A stretch of DNA of 38,610 bases, from contig JBCDJJ010000029.1 of the NCBI GenBank assembly GCA_038747915.1, positions 1 to 38,610 on the forward strand, written 5' to 3'. The position numbers and the translations under genes were made by a program. The notes under the pieces were generated by a model. It made no database searches and was not told the origin of the DNA. It saw nothing but the letters and a program-made list of their open reading frames with translations. Every line of letters begins with the position of its first letter. Position 1 is the first letter of the stretch. Positions 1 through 9,366 of this stretch are shown in pieces. This DNA is from JBCDAP01 sp038747915 (lineage in GTDB: Bacteria > Planctomycetota > Phycisphaerae > Phycisphaerales > UBA1924).

Positions 1-576
1 CATGTCTTCATAAGCTTGCAGGACCATACGGATTGCCGCGTCGGCATCTTGGGGGTTTCTATTCTCAACCCGTCCGAGTATGTCATGGAATGTGCGACCG
101 GTTGGTATACCAGACTGTCCAAAGTTATGCCAGGTCCGAGGCAGAGGCAAAGATGGCATTCCATCTAAATCCAGAACATCAAGTTGGGCTGGTGTCAGTG
201 TGCCGCCATTTCGTTGTTCGGCGATCCATTTCACCCAATCCTTCACCGCCGTGTGGTGCACCTCCAAATCAAACTCTGGGGTGTCGTCAGCGAGTATTCC
301 TCCCAGCTGAGTCTTTGTATTTCGGAAACTCAACACATCGAAGTCGATCGTACCATCGGGGAGACGGGGCGGATTGCGGAACGTCTGGTCCGCGGTCTCG
401 AGGATCGCGTCGACCATGTGCTTCCTCGCCAGCTTCGGACGACCAGCCGCCACGCGTGCCGTATTCAATTTGTTGATGACGTCTCGTATCCGCCTGTACG
501 GCTTCCCGCCGTATGTCCCCGTGTCCTTCGACAGGCGGATCGACATCGCGGCGAGCCGCTGGCACGGTGCCCCCCT
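1..576 (-). other. Candidate effector (nuclease-like) domain after the Hint domain, incomplete
   Basis: This segment encodes residues 2184 to at least 2375. Visible conserved-looking positions are EVHHTAVKDW (His2290, His2291), DGMPSLPLPRTWHN (His2333) and TFHDIL (His2347). A His-His pair, then MPxLxLxxxxHN, then FHxIL resembles the layout of HNH/Endo VII-like toxin domains. I do not recognise the exact family and the end is cut off. The nuclease call is a guess from histidine spacing and from its place after a Hint domain. Confidence 0.4.
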
Positions 577-3500
577 GTTGTGCACCCATACGCCGGCTTG
601 ACCAACGAAGTACGTGTTGAACTCCGCGACCTCGAAGTTATACGCCGTGTACGGCTCACCACCAACAGGGGGACCGCGCTCCACCTGGACATCGACAATG
701 TGAGCCGTTGGTGCGGACCGCACCGACGAGACGAGTGCCATCCCCACCGCGAGCTTGCGCATCGGCACGAAGGCTGCCCGCTCCTCGACCCAGAACGGGT
801 GCTCACCAGTGCCTGTGATCTCGTCGTCCGCCTCGCCGTCGCCGTCGCGATCAATAGAAATGGTGAACAGCTTCGCGGGGTGAGTTACAAATGTCTCCGA
901 CACCGGCTTATAGGCCACTTCACCCGTCCGCTCGTTGCGCGACAACACCAGGTCACCGGCTTCAACCTCCTCGATTGCGACCAGACCAGTTGGTGTCCAG
1001 ACCGGTGTCCCCGCGACGAAGCACATCCGTGTTGTCGAGAGTCTCTGCAACAGGTCGGTGACGAGACTGGCGGACTGACGGAGCAAGCGGGCCGCGTCAT
1101 CTGTCTTCCTACCCATGGTGGAGTTGAGACGGCCACCCAGTGTGGCGATCTTTGTACCCCGTAACGCCGCTGCACCACCTCCCGTGACGGCACTCTCTCC
1201 CACGATGATGAGCACCTCGCCGAGCACACGCCCAACCAGACGCCCAGCATCGCGGCTGTCCATCGACGCGATCTCACTTTGGAGTTCGACAAGGAGTTCA
1301 TCGTAGATGATCGAGACAACAACGAGCGCCTGCTGCAAGTCATCACCAAACTGGTCAAATTGCTCACTGTCGGCCGAGAGAAGCTCTGCCAGAGCATTGA
1401 GACCGCCAGCTGCGAGAGGGCCGATGATCTCGGTCGTGACACGTGCGAGTTGCTCCATCCGCTCGACCGCTTCGCGGTTTTCACGGGAGATCTTCTCTTC
1501 GAGAGCGCGCACGGTTTCACGGTCGTACATCACCCACACCGCGATGCGCCACGCATAGGTTCGCTCGATCAAGGCTGTGGCACCACTGATCCCGAGCTGT
1601 CTCAGGCTCTCGAGATCACCGACCCACGCCGTGCCGGCATCGAGCATGCCCTCCGCCACCCCGATCGCAAACTGATCGAGCATGATGGACGGCTGGTAGC
1701 TCGCATCCTCGAACTCTCGACTGTCATCATCGAAGTCCGTGACACGGATGACGTTGATGATCGGGCTCGGCGCCCCGGGTAACACCGCGTGTCTCTGCTC
1801 GGACGCAAGAAACACTCGGCCAGCGGGCAGACCCGGCAAGAACTCAACGTCATACGTGAAGAACTCGGAATCGAGCTCATCGGCCTCGAGCCCGTAGGGG
1901 ATCTCGGGATCGCTCTCGCGATCTTCGACGGGCAAGAGCTGAAGTCCTTGGGAGACCGAGTCGGAGAACAGATTGATCGGGCCGAGGAACTCCTCGAACG
2001 CCACGTGGGCCTCGCCGGCATCGCTACGAATGATGTCGCCGCGTTCGGCGATCGCAGCGCTGTAGATCTCGCCAAGCACTTGCGTGCCGGACGCCTGAAC
2101 AAGGACAACACCTTCGAGCTCATCTGGCGTCTCCGGCGCCACCGGGCTCAGTTCGATGTCACCGAACGTCAGACCGCTGTAGATGTTTGGATGGCTGAAA
2201 GTGGCAAGCGCCGGGTACGGCGGCGAATTGACATGTTGCAGGCCGAGGATCTCGAACGGAGAACCATCGGCACCGGTGCCAACAAAGCCAGAACCGCCAG
2301 GATCCGGCGCAAGCTCGCCTGTGACAAAGGCAAAGCCGTGTACAGGTATCACCGTGGCATCGATGTTCGGGGAACTCTCCAGATAGGTGACCTCCATCCG
2401 GATGCCCAGCAGCTCGCCCGGTTCGAACTCGACATCTCGAGATGTCTCGACCAGGAACGATCGTTCCACAGAACCCACTCGGCCCATGTCATTCACCGCG
2501 ACCAAGCGCACCGTGTTCCAGCCCGGCTCGACGATGATCGGGTGAGAGGTTGGCGCGATGGTGCCCGAGAAATCGAAGGGGGCGAGACGAGATGAGACAT
2601 CGGCTGTCTTCTGCGTTGCAACAGGCAGCGTGATGGCACTCCCCATCGCATCCTCGAGAGGTTCATCGTTCACAAAGATGTGAACCTCGTCGATCACCGC
2701 ATCGGCACCCGAGATCAGATCGAGCAATGCATCGTCCAGCGTGGCCTCAACGGTCATCTCGGAGACGAATTGCACATCGTTGGTCCCAGGAACAACCTCT
2801 ACGACCGGATCGGAGAGATCGATCGACGCGGTGGCGAAGTGCGGCACCGCGGTGCTTAGAGCCGGTGATCCGATGGGCTCGAGTGTTTCCGCGTCGACGA
2901 GCTGCAGGTCGTAGCCCGTGACCTTGAGCTCGTCGTTGCCGACCAGAGCGCCGAGCTGGCCGTCCGGCGTGCCCTCCCAGACGGTCACCGTGATCGAGTG
3001 ATCGCCGAGGCTGGTGAGGCTGTGCGAGACCGATTCTGCGTACACCCCGACGCCACCATCGTGCGCACCGCCGAGCTCACTCACGCGGTAGACCTTGCCG
3101 GGGAGCACGTAGTGCCCCTCGTCCTCCGCAGCGTCGTCGGCGATGCGCGGGCGATCGGCATCGCGCGTCCAGAGACGCAGCGCAGGGCCGTCGCCGACTG
3201 CAAAGGCCCCATCCGACACAAGGATGCCACCAGCCATCGAATGCTCGCGCGAGCCATCGGCATCGAGATCGACGAACTTGTCGCCGATCCATGGGGCCGA
3301 GCCGTCGTAGTCGAAGCGGACGAAGTATTCGTTCAGCTCTTCATCGGAGGGTTCGTCCGAGCAATCCGAGAGGCCGTCTCCGTCTTCGTCGGCGGTCAGC
3401 CGCAGATTGAGCCGTGTGAAGTTGTGCTCCAGGAGCAAGTCGTCACCGTCTGCCGGGTTGTCGCTTGGACCATCCATCCCATCAAGGTCAAACCCGTCGA

Positions 3501-6500
3501 ACAGACCGGCGACGCCGTCGAAGTCCGAGTCGTCCGAGTTCACCTTGATGAGCATGTAGCCGTCGGAGTCGCTCGGCCCGAGCGGCAAGAACGAGTCGTC
3601 ATCGGGCCGCAGCTCGACGGGGTTGAAACCACCGATGATTGTGACCGGGACGGTGTGAGGAGCCAGCCCACCGGCAAGGCGCTGCGCCCAGTTGTACAGG
3701 AGCGCATCGGTGCCCACTTCGATCGAGCCAGAGGTGGTGCAGCTGCTGTCGTCTGTGACAGAGACCGAGAACGACGCGCCAGTCTGTATCGAGGTGTGCG
3801 GCTGACCACCGCCCGCGCCAGAGTCATCGCAAACGGCGGGTGGACAGCGCCTCCTTTCGCAGTCCTCCCGATCACGTTTACATTCCTCGAAGGTAATACC
3901 GCCATCGCACGAGTTCGGATGATGGCTATCGACGTTATCAAGGCACGTGCATCCGGTACATACGACGAGGCAGTCGCACACATCCTCATCGTCTGCATCG
4001 GCTGGATCAAACGGCCACTGCCCCACGGGCGGTACGCCGGGTGACCATGGATTGCTCAGATCGGGCAGCTGATTGACACACCCGACCGAGTAAGGCGTGG
4101 CGGTGATGGAGATATCCGACAGGTTGCACCCGGAGTCGGTGCCGTTGTCGCCGGCTCCATCCGCGCAGTCCTGCTGATCACCAGGGACGAGCACCGTCTC
4201 TTGAATCGGTGAATCACCGGACAGAACATGCCAGATCACGCCGTCACCAACTTCGATCTCGAACTCGAAAGCGCACGCTGCGCTCAAATCCGCGGGTTCG
4301 GGCCCTGGGTCGAAATCAATGGTGATCACCCGATCCGCCGGTGGCGGCGCGTGCTGATCGTCCGTCGGATCGGTCGGCGATGAACCCTGATTGACCTCGT
4401 CTCCATCACCGACGCCATCGCCGTCGGTGTCCTGCGTGTTCGGATCCGATCCGTAGACGATGACCTCTTCGCCGTCGTCGACACCGTCCCCGTCGGTGTC
4501 CGGGTTGTTCGGCTTGGTGCGGTGCTCGAAGATCTCGTCGAGGTCGCTCAGCCCGTCGCCGTCGGTGTCGGTGACGCCGGGGTCGATGCTGAGGCCCTCG
4601 AAGACCTCGGCGATGTCGGGCAGGTAGTCGCCGTCGACGGAGACGAACTCGCCGCGCCGGTGCGCCGCCATGAGCAGCGCCTCGGTCGTCGCGTCGGGCA
4701 GCGCCGGGTCGCAGGCGAGCGGCTGACGCACGATCACGCCGAGCTGCGCCTCGAAACGATCGCTGAACCCGTCGCCATCGGTGTCGAGCTGGGTGTCGAC
4801 CGGCGGGAGGTAGTTCGTGCCCGAGAGCTGCTCGATATGGTCCGATGTGCCGTCGCAGTCGGAATCGAGAGAATCGAGTGTGATGGTGAGTGGCTCGGTG
4901 GTCTGCCGGTCGCACGGCGGGCAGGTGGTGCCGTAGGCGACAAGCATGGCGATGAAGTCGTCGGCATCGACGCGGCAGTCATCGCCGACCAGATCAGCCG
5001 CGGGGTGGCACGGCGCGGCGATGCCATCGCGGCAGAAGGCCGAGCCGGCCGTCTGCGCATCGTTGCAGTCGCACTGGCCGGCGTTCGGGCCCGCGGGCAC
5101 GATGCAGTCGCTGCCAAAGGCGACCAGCATGGCGATGAAGTCGGTGGCCCCGACCTCACCGTCCCGATCGATGTCGGCGGATGGGCCGAGCGGCCCGGGG
5201 CAATCGGTCGAGGTGTGGAGCGACACGGTGAGCAGCCCTGTGAGCTGATCGCCGCCCGCGAGCGCCGCGGCCTCTGCGGGCGTCAACCCGATGCGATCGG
5301 GCGTCAGCGCGAGCGAGATGATCTGTGTGGCGGGGTCGACCGTGACCTCGGCCGGTGGCCATGTGGCGGTGCGCACCTGCGTGCTCCCCGGCAGCGTGAA
5401 CTCCCAGGTCACATCCGCGGGCACCGGCGCGAAGATGCACTGCGAACCGGAGCCCCAGACGACATTCAGTGTCTCACCAAAGCTCGGTGCATTCAGGATA
5501 TTCAGGCCAACAGGGAGCGGTACACCGCTCCCATCCCCGACCAGTTCCGGCTCGGGCAGCAGCGGTGGGTTGGCGCTGATCCAGTACAGCGCCGCCAGAC
5601 GGCGTGGCTCGCCCGGTGTGCCCGTATCAGGCAAGTCGGAGTAGACCACGACCGCTTGGTGGTCGACATTGCCGTCATCGAAGGTGCCGAGCGGGCGCAC
5701 CAGCGTGACACCTCTATCCTCCGCGTCGACGTTGATGTCGAGACGAAGATCGCCGTCCACCGTGGCCTCTGGGGCGTCGAGCGACAGCTGACCGAAAAAG
5801 AGCGCGAGCCGATTGGTGAATACCGGGTTGGTGATCGGCTGGAGCGCGTTCACGTTCTCGATGCCGTACGCCTGGACCGCCGATGTTGGTGGCCCAAGCA
5901 AGAACTTGACCGCGGTCGTGCCCGTCGAGAAGGACGATGGGCCGACCGTCTCCGCGGCGTACTCGGGAATGTTCAGCGCATCGACGTACTCGATGAGCCG
6001 AGCGGGCGGACCGATCGGGCCGGGTGCAAACCCGAGGTACGAGTCGTAGCCGGCGTAGCCCTCGATGCCGCCGATCACGTTGCCCTGGTCGTCGAACACC
6101 AACTCAAACCCAGTGACCAAGCCGACGCCGTAGCCCAGGTCGACCAGCGCCCCGCCGGTGATGGTCAGCTCGTCGGCGCTGCCGCCGAATGCCACGGTCT
6201 CGGTGCCGACCGCAGCAAGGAAGGTCGGCGCACTCCCCGCAGTCACCGGCGTGGCCATCGCGCCGCCGCCAGTGCCACCCGGATCGTCAGATGGCGAAGA
6301 CAGTGCAATGGGTACCGGCAGCGAAGCCACACTACTCGTGCTCGGTGTCTCACCGAGCTGCGAAACGACGAGGAGCAGATCGGACGTGTCGACCGCGCCG
6401 TCGCCATCCAGATCACCCTCCATGCACGCTGGATCGGCGAAGCAGTTCAGCACCTGCTCGAAGTCCGCCATCGTGACCGCGCCGTCGCCATCGACATCGC

Positions 6501-7125
6501 TCTCGCTCACCAGCACCGCCTCCACCAGCGGAGGCTCAGCCACCTGGTGCCACACCTCGGTCGCGCCCGGCCCCTTCGCGATCCGTCGATCCGTGAACGG
6601 CTCGATCACGAGCCAGCTGGTGAACTCAGTCCCGCCAACGAACTCCACCGCCTGCACCGCGACCGCTGGTGTATTCGCTGCGAACAGATCGCTCGCCGAC
6701 CCAACAACAGAGGTGAACGACTCACCCTGCGACGGCCAGACCGTGAACAGCCACGCGCCGTCCACACCGCTGAACCCATCGACACGCCCGGTGCGCAGAT
6801 GTCCATCGGCGAGTGGCGCCGGCACGAGCACATCCGCCACACCATCACCGTTCAGATCACCCGCGATCACCGCGCCGAGCCCGAACAACTCACCCGCAGC
6901 AACCCCCTCGATCGTGAACAGCGCCGCGCCGGTCGCGCCCGATCGCACCGTCACCTCACCCAGCGCGGCGCCCTCGCCGGGACGGACGACTAGTTCATCA
7001 ACGACACCATCGCCGTCAAGGTCAGCCGACGCATCACCCTGGGCGGCTGCGGGCGCGACACCTACACCAAGCCACAGTGCGAGCGCAACGACAGCGCGAA
7101 GGACACAGTTTTGCGTACGGAACAT
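1..7125 (-). CDS. Giant secreted modular protein with Hint domain and toxin-like C-terminus (partial, runs off left edge)
   Basis: An unbroken frame of 2375 codons begins at ATG 7125 and is still open at base 1, so the C-terminus is missing. GGAGG lies 7 bases before the ATG. Residues 1-28 form a signal peptide (hydrophobic core ALALWLGVGVAP, then AAAQ). EF-hand motifs (DLDGDG, DLNGDG) follow. Dockerin-like pairs lie near residues 210-262 and 651-735, and TSP3 repeats (DTDGDG) near 850-920. A 10-cysteine cluster spans 1050-1099. The Hint domain runs from Cys2035 (CFVAGTPVWT) to His-Asn2183 (VWVHN). The last stretch (2184-2375+) has HH2290-2291, WHN2333 and FH2347. Hint domains in such proteins are known to release a C-terminal effector by self-cleavage. 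I infer a polymorphic-toxin-type exported protein; the calcium repeats suggest an extended extracellular stalk. The toxin activity is not proven. An immunity gene would lie left of the window. Confidence 0.85.
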   Translation of the reverse strand, partial: MFRTQNCVLRAVVALALWLGVGVAPAAAQGDASADLDGDGVVDELVVRPGEGAALGEVTVRSGATGAALFTIEGVAAGELFGLGAVIAGDLNGDGVADVLVPAPLADGHLRTGRVDGFSGVDGAWLFTVWPSQGESFTSVVGSASDLFAANTPAVAVQAVEFVGGTEFTSWLVIEPFTDRRIAKGPGATEVWHQVAEPPLVEAVLVSESDVDGDGAVTMADFEQVLNCFADPACMEGDLDGDGAVDTSDLLLVVSQLGETPSTSSVASLPVPIALSSPSDDPGGTGGGAMATPVTAGSAPTFLAAVGTETVAFGGSADELTITGGALVDLGYGVGLVTGFELVFDDQGNVIGGIEGYAGYDSYLGFAPGPIGPPARLIEYVDALNIPEYAAETVGPSSFSTGTTAVKFLLGPPTSAVQAYGIENVNALQPITNPVFTNRLALFFGQLSLDAPEATVDGDLRLDINVDAEDRGVTLVRPLGTFDDGNVDHQAVVVYSDLPDTGTPGEPRRLAALYWISANPPLLPEPELVGDGSGVPLPVGLNILNAPSFGETLNVVWGSGSQCIFAPVPADVTWEFTLPGSTQVRTATWPPAEVTVDPATQIISLALTPDRIGLTPAEAAALAGGDQLTGLLTVSLHTSTDCPGPLGPSADIDRDGEVGATDFIAMLVAFGSDCIVPAGPNAGQCDCNDAQTAGSAFCRDGIAAPCHPAADLVGDDCRVDADDFIAMLVAYGTTCPPCDRQTTEPLTITLDSLDSDCDGTSDHIEQLSGTNYLPPVDTQLDTDGDGFSDRFEAQLGVIVRQPLACDPALPDATTEALLMAAHRRGEFVSVDGDYLPDIAEVFEGLSIDPGVTDTDGDGLSDLDEIFEHRTKPNNPDTDGDGVDDGEEVIVYGSDPNTQDTDGDGVGDGDEVNQGSSPTDPTDDQHAPPPADRVITIDFDPGPEPADLSAACAFEFEIEVGDGVIWHVLSGDSPIQETVLVPGDQQDCADGAGDNGTDSGCNLSDISITATPYSVGCVNQLPDLSNPWSPGVPPVGQWPFDPADADDEDVCDCLVVCTGCTCLDNVDSHHPNSCDGGITFEECKRDREDCERRRCPPAVCDDSGAGGGQPHTSIQTGASFSVSVTDDSSCTTSGSIEVGTDALLYNWAQRLAGGLAPHTVPVTIIGGFNPVELRPDDDSFLPLGPSDSDGYMLIKVNSDDSDFDGVAGLFDGFDLDGMDGPSDNPADGDDLLLEHNFTRLNLRLTADEDGDGLSDCSDEPSDEELNEYFVRFDYDGSAPWIGDKFVDLDADGSREHSMAGGILVSDGAFAVGDGPALRLWTRDADRPRIADDAAEDEGHYVLPGKVYRVSELGGAHDGGVGVYAESVSHSLTSLGDHSITVTVWEGTPDGQLGALVGNDELKVTGYDLQLVDAETLEPIGSPALSTAVPHFATASIDLSDPVVEVVPGTNDVQFVSEMTVEATLDDALLDLISGADAVIDEVHIFVNDEPLEDAMGSAITLPVATQKTADVSSRLAPFDFSGTIAPTSHPIIVEPGWNTVRLVAVNDMGRVGSVERSFLVETSRDVEFEPGELLGIRMEVTYLESSPNIDATVIPVHGFAFVTGELAPDPGGSGFVGTGADGSPFEILGLQHVNSPPYPALATFSHPNIYSGLTFGDIELSPVAPETPDELEGVVLVQASGTQVLGEIYSAAIAERGDIIRSDAGEAHVAFEEFLGPINLFSDSVSQGLQLLPVEDRESDPEIPYGLEADELDSEFFTYDVEFLPGLPAGRVFLASEQRHAVLPGAPSPIINVIRVTDFDDDSREFEDASYQPSIMLDQFAIGVAEGMLDAGTAWVGDLESLRQLGISGATALIERTYAWRIAVWVMYDRETVRALEEKISRENREAVERMEQLARVTTEIIGPLAAGGLNALAELLSADSEQFDQFGDDLQQALVVVSIIYDELLVELQSEIASMDSRDAGRLVGRVLGEVLIIVGESAVTGGGAAALRGTKIATLGGRLNSTMGRKTDDAARLLRQSASLVTDLLQRLSTTRMCFVAGTPVWTPTGLVAIEEVEAGDLVLSRNERTGEVAYKPVSETFVTHPAKLFTISIDRDGDGEADDEITGTGEHPFWVEERAAFVPMRKLAVGMALVSSVRSAPTAHIVDVQVERGPPVGGEPYTAYNFEVAEFNTYFVGQAGVWVHNRGAPCQRLAAMSIRLSKDTGTYGGKPYRRIRDVINKLNTARVAAGRPKLARKHMVDAILETADQTFRNPPRLPDGTIDFDVLSFRNTKTQLGGILADDTPEFDLEVHHTAVKDWVKWIAEQRNGGTLTPAQLDVLDLDGMPSLPLPRTWHNFGQSGIPTGRTFHDILGRVENRNPQDADAAIRMVLQAYEDM
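577..1023 (-). other. Hint (intein-like autoprocessing) domain segment of the giant gene
   Basis: This part encodes residues 2035-2183. Block A is CFVAGTPVWT followed by an AIEEVEAGD stretch. Block B is TGEH with His2109. The C-terminal block is YNFEV, then FVGQAGVWVHN. The nucleophile Cys, the TxxH histidine and the final His-Asn pair are all present. After Asn comes Arg (HNRGAPC), not Cys, Ser or Thr. Known inteins need that residue for splicing, so cleavage and release of the downstream domain is more likely than splicing. That is an inference from family knowledge. Confidence 0.85.
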
Positions 7126-7132
7126 TCAGTAA

Positions 7133-7137
7133 CCTCC
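7133..7137 (-). promoter_or_regulatory. Shine-Dalgarno site of the giant gene
   Basis: GGAGG on the minus strand sits 7 bases before ATG 7125. It fixes the start of the giant gene, which no closed reading frame would reveal because the stop lies outside the window. Confidence 0.8.
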
Positions 7138-7356
7138 GAAAAACAATCTCCACGCCACAAGAGTGTGGCTAGGGATCACCCTACCTGAAGTGGGGTTGAT
7201 CAGCAAGAGTATGTTGTCGATTTGGAATCACAATTGTGCTGATAAGGCTTGTAGGTGCCGTGCTTGTGCGCACGGAAGCAACGACAACGTTGAGCGCCTG
7301 CGGCTTTGGATTACGGAGTCCAGCTGCGTGAACGCGGTGACCAGACCGCGATGACG

Positions 7357-7485
7357 TCACCGCTCCTGACTTGCGTGACCATTCGCTGCTGCGACCATCG
7401 CAGTGATGCCGACCCGAACAGCTTCGGGCAGGTGAGTCCAGGCATTGATGACCACTGCGAGGTGTGGATCGAGTACACCCGGATC
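7357..7485 (-). pseudogene. Possible remnant of an integrase-type C-terminal tail
   Basis: The minus-strand frame ending at 7357 finishes with LDPHLAVVINAW, then HLPEAVRVGITAMV and about ten more residues. From memory, tails of the form LAxVVxAWxxLPExVRxGI are common at the end of planctomycete integrase-like and hypothetical proteins. Upstream, the same frame simply reads the antisense of the tRNA fragment, so no catalytic domain (Arg, His, Tyr box) is present here. If this is an integrase tail, the gene is broken. The resemblance is recalled, not computed. Confidence 0.3.
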
Positions 7486-7566
7486 TGCGTCCGTTGCCGG
7501 GCTGGTTGCGGGGAGTCGGTCTGGATGTGCTCCAAGCCCGTTGTTCTTCAGAGTGTTCGATGCGGG

Positions 7567-7617
<51 letters not shown>

Positions 7618-8066
7618 CTTGTGAAACGGCTCTGGCGCCACGCCAGGGCCGATTTCGTCTCTGGACCATCGCGTTGCGTCGTGTTGAGTGGCTCCGAGAC
7701 TCACCGCTTTTGCGGGGGACCGGTGGTCGTGCTGGGTGTGGTCGGCGACTCGTTGGTCGTGCCGGTTCATGCGCCCGTGGTCACGTGGTGCGTATGTGCA
7801 CACCGAGTCCGAGGGGTCGCTGCATCCGGTGGCTGCGCATTTCATACGTTGGTTCGCACCGCGGCCTCACATCACCAACTCCCCAAGACATTGACGGAGT
7901 GCTCTCGGTTCCTGCAGTTTGCGGCACCACGGACCGGGGTTGTCCGACCGGACACTGAGTGAGACGCCATCGAACCGGTCAACAGCATCGGCGGTGCGCA
8001 CCCCACGGGCACTCATCGGGCCGGTCATCACGCTGTGCAGAGCGCGCCGGCCTGCGCACCGGTCGG

Positions 8067-9293
8067 TCACTGATCGATCGCTGACGCTCGCTTCGAGGCC
8101 GCGGCATCGCTCGCGAGTGTGCGCGTCGTCGAGTGAGATCCCGTGATGTCGCGCACGGTCTCGCCGCGGTGGATGAGCGTCTCGAGCAGCGTCACATCGG
8201 TCGCCTGGATCGGCATGTCCTGGCGGAGCATGCGGAGCAGGTACTCCGCTGCGACGCGGCCGCGCTCGGCCGCGTCGTAGACGACCGCGGTGAGGCACCG
8301 GCTGATGCCCTCGTCCCGCGGGCGGACGCCGTAGCCCATGAGGGAGATGTCGGCGGGCACGCGCAGTCCCATCGACGAGAGCGCGAAGTAGATCTCTTCC
8401 GTCAGGATGTCGGTCATCGCGACGACCGCGGTCGGCGGCTCGTCGGAGTCCATCAACTCGGTGAAGGAGCTCGCCATGCGCTGCCGGAAGTCGCCGCCGT
8501 CGTACGACCACGAATCGAGCCGGAACGACTCGGGCGAGATCACACGCAGGCGCTCGAGCGGCTGCCCGTGCGCCTCGTAGGCGTTGCGCAGCCCCTCGAG
8601 CACCACATGGTCGGCCTCGGCCTCGATCGAGAGGACCGCCACGAGCCGCGTGTGACCAAGCTCACGCAGGTGACGCCCCATCACACGCCCAGCGGACTTC
8701 TTGTCGACCGCGACGCGCGGGGCGCGCACCTCCGCATCGGTCTTCAGACAGCAGAGCGACACCGGGATCCCGAGACGCTGAAGCGGCAGCACATGGTGGT
8801 TGCCGACCGGCGTCTTGAGCCCGCTGATGCACGCCGCGGTCAGGCCGCGTGTCATCGCCCGGAGGATGCTCTCGGCCTGGGCCTCGGGCTCGCCGTAGTC
8901 GTAGCTCACGAGCACGGAGTAGCCGGCGGCCTCCATGGTTTCCTGAAAGCCATCTCGCAGGTAGCGGAACTGCCGGTAGGTCGAGGACGGGAGACACAGC
9001 ACCACGGTGGAGTCGCTCGTGCTCGTCGTGAGCGGGCGCGGACCGACGCGCGCGAACGTCCCCCTGCCCTTCTGGCGCGTGATCAGCCCCTCGGTCTCGA
9101 GCCGGTGCAACGCGTGCCGCACCGCGGCGCGAGAGATCCCGAACAGCTCGGCGAGTTCTCGCTCCGCCGGGAGGCGCACGTTCGAGCGGGCCGGCTTTCC
9201 CGCGCACAGGCCCGCGATGTGCTCGCGGAGCATCGATGCCACATCGCTCTGATTCGCGGGGCCGTTGCTCACCACCTTGTGCGCGTTTGTCAT
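8067..9293 (-). CDS. GntR-type winged-helix regulator with sugar-binding-protein-like sensor domain
   Basis: This 408-residue transcription regulator has an N-terminal GntR winged helix near residues 18-82 (LPAERELAELFGISRAAVRH, then QKGRGTFA). The rest (about 93-375) is a LacI/PBP1-like periplasmic-binding fold. Typical elements are a GRVMGRHLRELGHTRLVAVL stretch, the PTAVVAMTDILTEE segment and PADISLMGYG. This layout is that of AraR-type repressors, which release DNA on binding a sugar. The ligand cannot be read from the sequence. The ATG at 9293 has only a weak purine-rich GGGAACGA before it. The gene stands alone: the neighbours are a serine protease in the same direction and non-coding DNA behind. 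No transport or sugar-catabolic genes lie nearby, so the targets are probably elsewhere. Confidence 0.88.
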   Translation of the reverse strand: MTNAHKVVSNGPANQSDVASMLREHIAGLCAGKPARSNVRLPAERELAELFGISRAAVRHALHRLETEGLITRQKGRGTFARVGPRPLTTSTSDSTVVLCLPSSTYRQFRYLRDGFQETMEAAGYSVLVSYDYGEPEAQAESILRAMTRGLTAACISGLKTPVGNHHVLPLQRLGIPVSLCCLKTDAEVRAPRVAVDKKSAGRVMGRHLRELGHTRLVAVLSIEAEADHVVLEGLRNAYEAHGQPLERLRVISPESFRLDSWSYDGGDFRQRMASSFTELMDSDEPPTAVVAMTDILTEEIYFALSSMGLRVPADISLMGYGVRPRDEGISRCLTAVVYDAAERGRVAAEYLLRMLRQDMPIQATDVTLLETLIHRGETVRDITGSHSTTRTLASDAAASKRASAIDQ

Positions 9294-9366
9294 TCGTTCC
9301 CGAGCCCGTCTGATGGTGTTGCGGATCCATCAATGCGATGAGCGGCCGAATCGCGGCACCGGCCGA

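Noticed and set aside
4522..6993. Long plus-strand open frame of 823 codons
   Set aside because: It lies opposite the giant minus-strand gene, whose frame shows real domains; the plus-strand product is Arg/His-rich without motifs, as expected from antisense of GC-rich coding DNA.
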